A stretch of 8,656 nucleotides of DNA from Patescibacteria group bacterium (GTDB taxonomy: Bacteria > Patescibacteriota > Minisyncoccia > UBA9983). The DNA is taken from the NCBI GenBank assembly GCA_018827845.1, contig JAHJXC010000082.1:1-8656 (forward strand), written 5' to 3'. Shown here piece after piece: positions 7,285-8,656 of this stretch. The notes beneath the pieces are model-generated. The model ran no database searches. It saw nothing but the letters and a program-made list of their open reading frames with translations, and was not told the DNA's origin. Positions within the stretch are counted from its first letter, which is position 1; each line of letters begins with the position of its first letter. The position numbers and the translations under genes were made by a program.

Positions 7285-7812
7285 TTATTCTATTGATACT
7301 TGACCGCTCATCCAAACTATTACTGATTTTTCTTTGTTGCGCGGAGAAGTAATAACTATTTTTACGCCGGAATAATCTTTAATATCGCTTTTTAGCGTTA
7401 CCACAGGAGTGGGACGCATAAAAATAATATCTAAATAATTCTGGTTGCAGACATATCCTGTATCATAACCGCACAAATCAAGAATTTTATCATTGGTCTG
7501 GATAATAAATTCCTTAACTTTTTCTCCCGGACTATCGTATTTATTATCGCCATTAAGGTCAGAGAAAATAAAGTAGGATTTGGGGCTTGATATTTCAAAA
7601 TGAACGCCATAGCTCTCATATTTTCCTTCAAATTCCTTGACACTTAAAGCATAATTTTGCGCCTCGCGGATTGTTAGAGCAATTTCCTGGCTTGTTTTTT
7701 TTAAAGAAATTCCTTCCTTAAATTTAGGATAATTGGCAAAAATCAAAGAGGCAACAATGACAACTATGGACAGCGTTACTAAAACCTCTAAAAGAGTGAA
7801 CCCCTTATTCAT
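7285..7812 (-). CDS. FimT/GspH-like type IV pilin
   Basis: This is a 175-residue minor pilin. It has a four-residue leader (MNKG) cut before Phe5; Glu9 is at mature position 5. The hydrophobic helix FTLLEVLVTLSIVVIVASLIF is followed by the GspH/FimT pattern: a helix with IREAQNYALSV, then SYGVHFE, then SYFIFSDLNGDNKYDSPGE. The last resembles a calcium-binding loop (Asp85, Asn87, Asp89, Asp93, Glu97). One cysteine pair, Cys114 and Cys122, lies in LCGYDTGYVC. It ends in a beta-rich region closing in SVIVWMSGQVSIE, as is usual for the family. Unlike its two downstream neighbours, its leader is uninterrupted. It lies 3 bp after the DUF4430-like gene and 1 bp before the PilV-like gene, so all are co-transcribed. 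Confidence 0.9.
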   Translation of the reverse strand: MNKGFTLLEVLVTLSIVVIVASLIFANYPKFKEGISLKKTSQEIALTIREAQNYALSVKEFEGKYESYGVHFEISSPKSYFIFSDLNGDNKYDSPGEKVKEFIIQTNDKILDLCGYDTGYVCNQNYLDIIFMRPTPVVTLKSDIKDYSGVKIVITSPRNKEKSVIVWMSGQVSIE

Positions 7813-7815
7813 AAT

Positions 7816-8196
7816 CTATTCAAATTTATAAATTACCTTGTCAGGAATGCTAACTTTTATATCTATTGGAGAAGATATCTGCTTCATACTATTAACATAG
7901 AGCTCCCATTTTTTATTTTCTTCACCATTGGTTCTTCCATCAATTTTTTTTGGAGTAAAGCCCGGGCCTGCTTGAAGATCAATCTTTGAAACCGCAGCCA
8001 CTTGCTGCAAAGCGCTCCAGGCGCTTTTTTCCTCTTTATCATAATTATAGAAAGTTTTTTTACTGCCATTCCCAAAATCCAAAATTAGTGTAAGGGCATT
8101 GCTTTTGGAATCTGTTTTGATTCCCAGATAAACAACGAGAAATAACAATATTATTCCTATAATTATTGGTTTTTTATATTTTTTTACTTTATCCAT
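7816..8196 (-). CDS. Membrane-anchored DUF4430-like protein
   Basis: The 126-residue product has a basic N-terminus (MDKVKKYKK), one membrane segment (about 10-25, PIIIGIILLFLVVYLG) and an exported domain of about 95 residues. That domain follows the pattern of DUF4430, a beta-grasp-like fold also found at the C-terminus of transcobalamin-like proteins: LTLILDFGNG, then SAWSALQQVAAVSKIDLQ, a glycine-rich loop, IDGRTNGEENKKWELYVNS and a final IPDKVIYKFE. Trp97-Tyr100-Asn102 corresponds to the conserved W-x-x-Y-x-N. The ligand is unknown. It lies between the prepilin peptidase and the first pilin, within 3-5 bp of both, which suggests a surface role linked to the pilus. The family call rests on motif recognition only. 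Confidence 0.68.
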   Translation of the reverse strand: MDKVKKYKKPIIIGIILLFLVVYLGIKTDSKSNALTLILDFGNGSKKTFYNYDKEEKSAWSALQQVAAVSKIDLQAGPGFTPKKIDGRTNGEENKKWELYVNSMKQISSPIDIKVSIPDKVIYKFE

Positions 8197-8200
8197 ATGT

Positions 8201-8656
8201 TTAAATACTGCTATTAATAAAAAATGCGATTAGCGCGCCCAAAACAAGAAAAGGGCCAAAGGGTATTTTGCTTTTCATATTATACTTCTTTTTTGCCAAG
8301 AAAACCAGCGAGATACCTATAATGGCGCCGATGCAAAAGGAGAATAATAAAGCCAGAAATCCCTGCCAGGGACCCAAAAGCCAGCCTATAGCCAGGGCCA
8401 GTTTAGCATCGCCAAAACCCATGGCTTCTCCTCTGGAAATCAGCCAGACTAAACCAAAGAATGAGAAAAAGATTAAACCAGTCAGAATTCTTCCCAGTAA
8501 ATTACAAATTCCAAAATCCAAATTCCAAACAAATTCCAAATTACAATTTTCCAAAAATATCGCAAACAAAGAAAGTATGATAAAAGCATAAACAAATCCA
8601 TTGGGAATGATTTGGTGGCGGAGGTCGTAGACGGCAATTACGATAAGCAGGCTGAA
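8201..8656 (-). CDS. pilD: Prepilin peptidase (type IV leader peptidase), C-terminal part
   Basis: This polytopic inner-membrane aspartic protease cuts the leader of type IV prepilins before Phe. The 151 residues in the window form the peptidase part; the N-terminus lies beyond the right edge. Both catalytic motifs are present: Asp11 in AVYDLRHQIIPNG and Asp83 in EAMGFGDAKLALAIG (the G-x-G-D motif). Membrane segments follow at about residues 1-9, 21-34, 56-73, 83-95 and onward to the end (GPFLVLGALIAFFI). The two aspartates are 72 residues apart, about 8-12 more than usual. The excess matches an in-frame 7-bp tandem repeat at residues 35-53 (FLENCNLEFVWNLDFGICN). TTG 8569 is not the start, because the first catalytic Asp lies upstream of it. 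It heads the pilin operon seen here. Confidence 0.95.
   Translation of the reverse strand, partial: FSLLIVIAVYDLRHQIIPNGFVYAFIILSLFAIFLENCNLEFVWNLDFGICNLLGRILTGLIFFSFFGLVWLISRGEAMGFGDAKLALAIGWLLGPWQGFLALLFSFCIGAIIGISLVFLAKKKYNMKSKIPFGPFLVLGALIAFFINSSI
8499..8552. repeat. Degenerate 7-bp tandem repeat inside the prepilin peptidase gene
   Basis: The plus strand shows AAATTAC, AAATTCC, AAAATCC, AAATTCC, a short AAAC, AAATTCC, AAATTAC and AATTTTCC in succession. Read through the gene, the repeat gives the Asn-Leu-Glu-Phe-Trp type peptide NLEFVWNLDFGICN, which is unlike the surrounding membrane segments. It lies between the two catalytic aspartates. Confidence 0.82.

Noticed and set aside
8201..8569. 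Independent 122-codon gene starting at TTG 8569
   Set aside because: The same frame continues upstream to the window edge and includes the first catalytic aspartate motif (YDLRHQIIPNG), so the start is internal to the prepilin peptidase gene.

Overview
The window looks like AT-rich chromosomal DNA from a candidate-phyla (Patescibacteria/CPR, Parcubacteria-like) bacterium. This rests on the character of the proteins, on the very compact minus-strand gene packing (gaps of 1-4 bp or ATGA overlaps), on a set of pilin genes led by a prepilin peptidase, and on degenerate 7-bp tandem repeats lying in frame inside housekeeping genes. TGA is used as a stop (gatC/gatA ATGA junction), so the genetic code is the standard bacterial one and not the UGA-glycine code of Gracilibacteria/Absconditabacteria. 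The exact lineage cannot be fixed from the sequence alone.

Layout, left to right. 1-1661: gatA (its C-terminal end runs off the left edge) and gatC, minus strand, two subunits of the Glu/Asp-tRNA amidotransferase. 1661-1713: a short divergent control region. 1714-2304: a plus-strand, lysine-rich protein with one membrane segment near its C-terminus, ending at a bidirectional terminator (2305-2338). 2342-2644: a YqeY-family protein missing its C-terminal third, with a promoter that implies a leaderless mRNA. 2732-3355: a protein of unknown function with a consensus-perfect promoter, a two-hairpin leader, a strong Shine-Dalgarno, its own terminator, and a C-terminus whose codon use differs sharply from its neighbours (a candidate hypervariable or retroelement-diversified region). 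3460-8656: one tightly packed minus-strand operon, in transcription order prepilin peptidase (partial), a membrane-anchored DUF4430-like protein, four type IV pilin-like proteins (FimT/GspH-, PilV-, PilW- and PilX-like) and the DNA ligase gene ligA.

Functionally, the peptidase would cleave the leader peptides of the downstream pilins, and the four minor-pilin types are those that usually prime pilus assembly. The most striking observation is a ~135-bp element with terminal inverted repeats, present twice (6465-6598 and 7120-7254). Each copy sits exactly inside the leader-peptide codons of one of two adjacent pilin genes and is flanked by short direct repeats. Each insertion regenerates the G^FTLIE cleavage site and supplies a new start codon, so the mature pilins are preserved. 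One copy keeps the ancestral frame; the other has lost one base and turns the original start into a 30-codon upstream ORF that overlaps a new ATG. A third, short palindromic repeat (6605-6630) lies in the same leader. Two heptameric repeats interrupt gatA and the prepilin peptidase in frame.
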